Shown here: positions 61,893 to 64,000 of the stretch, piece after piece
Position numbering within the stretch: position 1 is the first letter of the stretch
How the letters are laid out: each line of letters opens with the position of its first letter
From: Bacteroidetes bacterium GWF2_35_48
Lineage (GTDB): Bacteria; Bacteroidota; Bacteroidia; Bacteroidales; GWF2-35-48
Length of the DNA: 64,000 nt
Reading direction: 5' to 3'
Assembly (NCBI GenBank): GCA_001769125.1
Contig: MEOG01000100.1
Span: 1-64,000 of the forward strand
The notes under the pieces: model-generated
Told to the model about the DNA's origin: nothing
What the model saw: the letters and a program-made list of their open reading frames with translations, nothing else
Databases searched by the model: none
Translations under genes and position numbers: made by a program

Positions 61893-62822
61893 TTAAACCT
61901 CTGATGCAAATCTAATATTACGCATCAAACCTGTATATTTAGCGCGGGTTACAGGTGTTTTGTAAAATAATTTTTTAAATTGTTCTTCTGTTAAATTTTC
62001 AAAATCATTTTTATTTAATTGGAAAAATTCTTTACAGGGAATAAATTTTTCTTCACAGTGCGATACCTTTGTTTTATTCATGGGACACACATTCTGACAA
62101 ATGTCACAGCCAAAAATCTGATTCTGCAATTTTCCTTTTAAAAAATGTGGAATTTCGTTTTTATTTTCAATTGTAAGATAGGATATACATTTGTTGGCAT
62201 TTAACAGAAACGGTGCTTCCAATGCACCTGCAGGGCAAGCGTCAATGCACTTAGTACAATTACCGCATTGATTTGTTTCAGAGAAATCATAATCAAGTTC
62301 AACATCAAGAAAAAGCTCTGAAATAAAAACGTAGGAGCCGAATTTTTTTGAAATCAGATTTGTGTTTTTTCCAATCCAGCCAAGACCTGATTGTTGCGCC
62401 CAAAAGCGTTCAAATACTGGAGCTGTGTCAACAAAAAAGTGAGCGTTTGCACCCGTTTTCTCTTTTATTATTGCTAATAGTTTTATTGATTTTTCTTTTA
62501 TCACATCGTGATAATCGTTACCCCACGCGTACTTTGCAATTTTATACGTATTTTCAGGCTGAGCTTTTTCGGTATAATAATTCAGCAAAAGAGAAACAAT
62601 TGATTGTACAGATGGCTCAAGAATAAAAGGGTTGCAACGTTTTTCGATATTTTTATTCATGTAAGACATGTCTGCATGATACCCATTTTCAATCCATTTT
62701 TGAAAATAAGTCTCCTGTTCTCGCAGTAATACAGGCTTAGATATGCCGCATGCAGAAAAACCGAGAGCAAGGGCTTCGGCTTTAATGGTGGTTGTTATCT
62801 TATTTTTATTATAAGAAGCCAA
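61893..62822 (-). CDS. queG: Epoxyqueuosine reductase
   Basis: A 309-aa iron-sulfur, cobalamin-dependent enzyme that makes queuosine in tRNA wobble positions from epoxyqueuosine. The QueG signature SGLGWIGKNTNLI is present, as are two 4Fe-4S motifs (CGNCTKCIDACPAGA and CDICQNVCPMNK). The start is a TTG overlapping the end of the MIP18-family gene by 14 nt; there is no in-frame ATG before the conserved region. Length fits the short form without C-terminal HEAT repeats. Confidence 0.92.
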   Translation of the reverse strand: MASYNKNKITTTIKAEALALGFSACGISKPVLLREQETYFQKWIENGYHADMSYMNKNIEKRCNPFILEPSVQSIVSLLLNYYTEKAQPENTYKIAKYAWGNDYHDVIKEKSIKLLAIIKEKTGANAHFFVDTAPVFERFWAQQSGLGWIGKNTNLISKKFGSYVFISELFLDVELDYDFSETNQCGNCTKCIDACPAGALEAPFLLNANKCISYLTIENKNEIPHFLKGKLQNQIFGCDICQNVCPMNKTKVSHCEEKFIPCKEFFQLNKNDFENLTEEQFKKLFYKTPVTRAKYTGLMRNIRFASEV

Positions 62823-63126
62823 GATCTAATTTTGCTTCTTCGGTCATACGATCCTGATCCCACGGAGGGTCAAAAGTTAACTGCACTTTTACCTTTTTTA
62901 CGCTCGGAATTTTACCTGTCTGCTCATAAACGTCATTCAGCAAATCATCTGCCATAGGGCAATTCGGAGAAGTCATGGTCATTACTATTTCAACCTGCAT
63001 TTCTTCGTCAATTTTAATTTCATAAATTAAGCCCAGATCATAAATGTTTACAGGGATTTCAGGGTCGTGAATGTTTTTCAGGGTTTTGACAATATCGGCT
63101 TCTAAATTTAATGTTTCGTTGTTCAT
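62809..63126 (-). CDS. MIP18/DUF59 family Fe-S assembly protein (SufT/PaaD-like)
   Basis: A 105-aa protein with the family core HDPEIPVNIYDLGLIYEI, then TMTSPNCPMAD, whose Cys is implicated in metal handling, and LTFDPPWDQDRM. Members assist maturation of Fe-S proteins. It lies between sufE and queG, an Fe-S enzyme, and overlaps queG, which supports a maturation role. SufT is the most likely counterpart. PaaD would need phenylacetate genes, which are absent. Confidence 0.9.
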   Translation of the reverse strand: MNNETLNLEADIVKTLKNIHDPEIPVNIYDLGLIYEIKIDEEMQVEIVMTMTSPNCPMADDLLNDVYEQTGKIPSVKKVKVQLTFDPPWDQDRMTEEAKLDLGFL

Positions 63127-63179
63127 GCGAGAAAACAGTTTTTTATTATTATAATATATGATATTGACGTGAAGTCAGG

Positions 63180-63301
63180 GTTGCAGGTTGCAAGTTGCAG
63201 GTTTGACCGTAGACTTAGCGGAGTCCTCAAGGTTGCAGGTATTTATGCGTAAAAATTTTACCAATATTATCCATATACCAGATTAACCTGCAACCTGCAA
63301 C
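63180..63301. repeat. Heptanucleotide repeat GGTTGCA in both orientations
   Basis: GGTTGCA, GGTTGCA, AGTTGCA at 63180-63200, another GGTTGCAGGT at 63231-63240, and the inverse AACCTGCAACCTGCAAC at 63285-63301. Can fold into a long hairpin. The same unit makes the hairpin at 10290-10315. Located between sufE and the MIP18-family gene. Confidence 0.82.
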
Positions 63302-63331
63302 ATATTTCATAGATATTTCTAATTCCCTTCT

Positions 63332-63754
63332 TCACTTCATTTTTGCCTTATAAGCCAGCGCATACATTTTCAGTTGCTTAATCATTGCAACAAGTCCGTT
63401 GGAGCGTGTAGGAGAAAGATTTTCCTTTAATCCTATTTTATCAATAAAATAAAGCTCTGTATTTAAAATTTCTACAGGCGTATGATTTGTATAAACTTTA
63501 ATTAATAAAGCCACGATTCCTTTTGTTATGATCGCATCACTATCTGCAGAAAAAAGTATTTTACCATCCTGAACTTCTGCATTCAGCCATACCTGCGACT
63601 GACAGCCCTGAATGAGGTTTTCAGGCTTTTTAAATTCCTCGCTTATCGGCGGTACACTATTCCCCAATTCAATAAGATACGAATACTTTTCCATCCAGTC
63701 TTCAAACACAGAAAACTCTTCAATTATTTCGTCCTGTATTGCATTTATTTCCAT
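63332..63754 (-). CDS. sufE: SufE-family cysteine desulfurase activator
   Basis: A 140-aa protein that accepts sulfur from SufS and passes it to the SufBCD scaffold. The acceptor cysteine is Cys51 in LIQGCQSQVW. The fold is complete and of normal length (ending LKMYALAYKAKMK). It is followed on the same strand by the MIP18-family gene and queG. The remaining suf genes are probably to the right, outside the window. Confidence 0.94.
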   Translation of the reverse strand: MEINAIQDEIIEEFSVFEDWMEKYSYLIELGNSVPPISEEFKKPENLIQGCQSQVWLNAEVQDGKILFSADSDAIITKGIVALLIKVYTNHTPVEILNTELYFIDKIGLKENLSPTRSNGLVAMIKQLKMYALAYKAKMK

Positions 63755-63773
63755 AATTCATTTTTAAAAGAAA

Positions 63774-63781
63774 CAAATTTA
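63774..63781 (-). promoter_or_regulatory. Possible -7 box for sufE
   Basis: TAAATTTG on the minus strand, 20 nt before the ATG; no clear -33. Beyond it (63782-64000) I see no gene, only a short AT hairpin GGTAAAAA/TTTTTACC at 63834-63851. Confidence 0.35.
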
Positions 63782-64000
63782 CAGAATGTTTTTGAAATTA
63801 TGGCAGAGATTGAAATGTATCATATTTGTTGGAGGTAAAAAGTTTTTTACCACGAAGCTGCCTGACCTGAAAGGCAAGCAGATGGCTTTAATGAGAGTGG
63901 TGGTTTAAATGTGAGCCCAAGCTTTCTCTATTTGTCATTAAAAACTGGCGATCTTCAATAAGAGAAATATAAAGCAACACTTAAATTATCTGAAATTTAT

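Noticed and set aside
62809-63126. PaaD of phenylacetate degradation
   Set aside because: No other paa genes; sufE and an Fe-S enzyme gene are the neighbours.
1-64000. tRNA, rRNA, riboswitch or prophage genes
   Set aside because: Spacers were read for tRNA T-loop sequences, rRNA motifs and phage or integrase genes; none found.

Overview
The window is a chromosome segment from a low-GC member of the Bacteroidota. Evidence: five proteins carry type IX secretion (T9SS) C-terminal sorting domains; there are PorP/SprF-type and PorE-like T9SS proteins, PKD/SprB-repeat adhesin-like proteins and an SDR-type threonine dehydrogenase beside kbl; and two promoters fit the Bacteroidota pattern (-33 TTTG, about 19-20 bp, -7 TANNTTTG). 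I see no rRNA, tRNA, CRISPR array, prophage, IS transposase or plasmid functions. Most genes look like ordinary chromosomal genes. The unusual content is in the intergenic DNA.

Layout. 0.1-3.9 kb (minus): PASTA protein, T9SS cargo and an RluD-type pseudouridine synthase, overlapping or close. 3.9-5.9 kb: repeat-rich spacers around a Bacteroidota-specific hypothetical gene. 5.9-9.7 kb: tdk and an SRAP/HMCES gene, converging on a TPR sensor plus SpoIIE-type phosphatase pair. 9.8-13.8 kb: acetyltransferase, thioredoxin, then an SMR transporter / SDR reductase / CCA-adding enzyme operon. 14-17 kb: two outer-membrane barrel candidates and a lipoprotein. 17.0-22.4 kb (minus): a nucleotide-sugar cassette (wbpE, wbpD, wbpB, wbpA, galE) expected to make a UDP-diacetamido uronic acid. 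22.7-27.6 kb: U32 peptidase-family protein, Cys-rich small lipoprotein, Lon, RNase HII. 27.7-35 kb: MBOAT/SGNH O-acylation pair and a 1434-aa papain-like T9SS cargo. 35-41 kb: giant multi-PAS hybrid histidine kinase and a membrane-anchored EEP phosphoesterase. 41-44.5 kb: O-methyltransferase and divergent tdh/kbl (threonine to glycine plus acetyl-CoA). 44.6-56.5 kb: surface and T9SS block (SprB-repeat cargo, GT9 glycosyltransferase, PorE-like OmpA protein, PorP/SprF, giant PKD protein). 56.6-63.8 kb: Wzx-like flippase, GNAT, a 118-aa protein that is almost only a sorting domain, asnB, queG, a MIP18/DUF59 protein and sufE.

How it may fit together: the T9SS cargoes, the PorP/PorE-like proteins and the Wbp sugar pathway plausibly serve one cell-surface system. 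In Porphyromonas gingivalis a Wbp/Vim sugar links cleaved T9SS cargo to A-LPS. The flippase and GT9 enzyme would fit envelope glycan assembly.

The spacers hold several repeat classes: tandem arrays with a 7-bp period but unrelated unit sequences; a roughly 23-unit array with an 11-bp period; three copies of a 54-57 nt hairpin element, each lying just right of a tandem array; and MITE-like elements with terminal inverted repeats whose central helix changes sequence between copies but stays paired. These are the best candidates for something undescribed.
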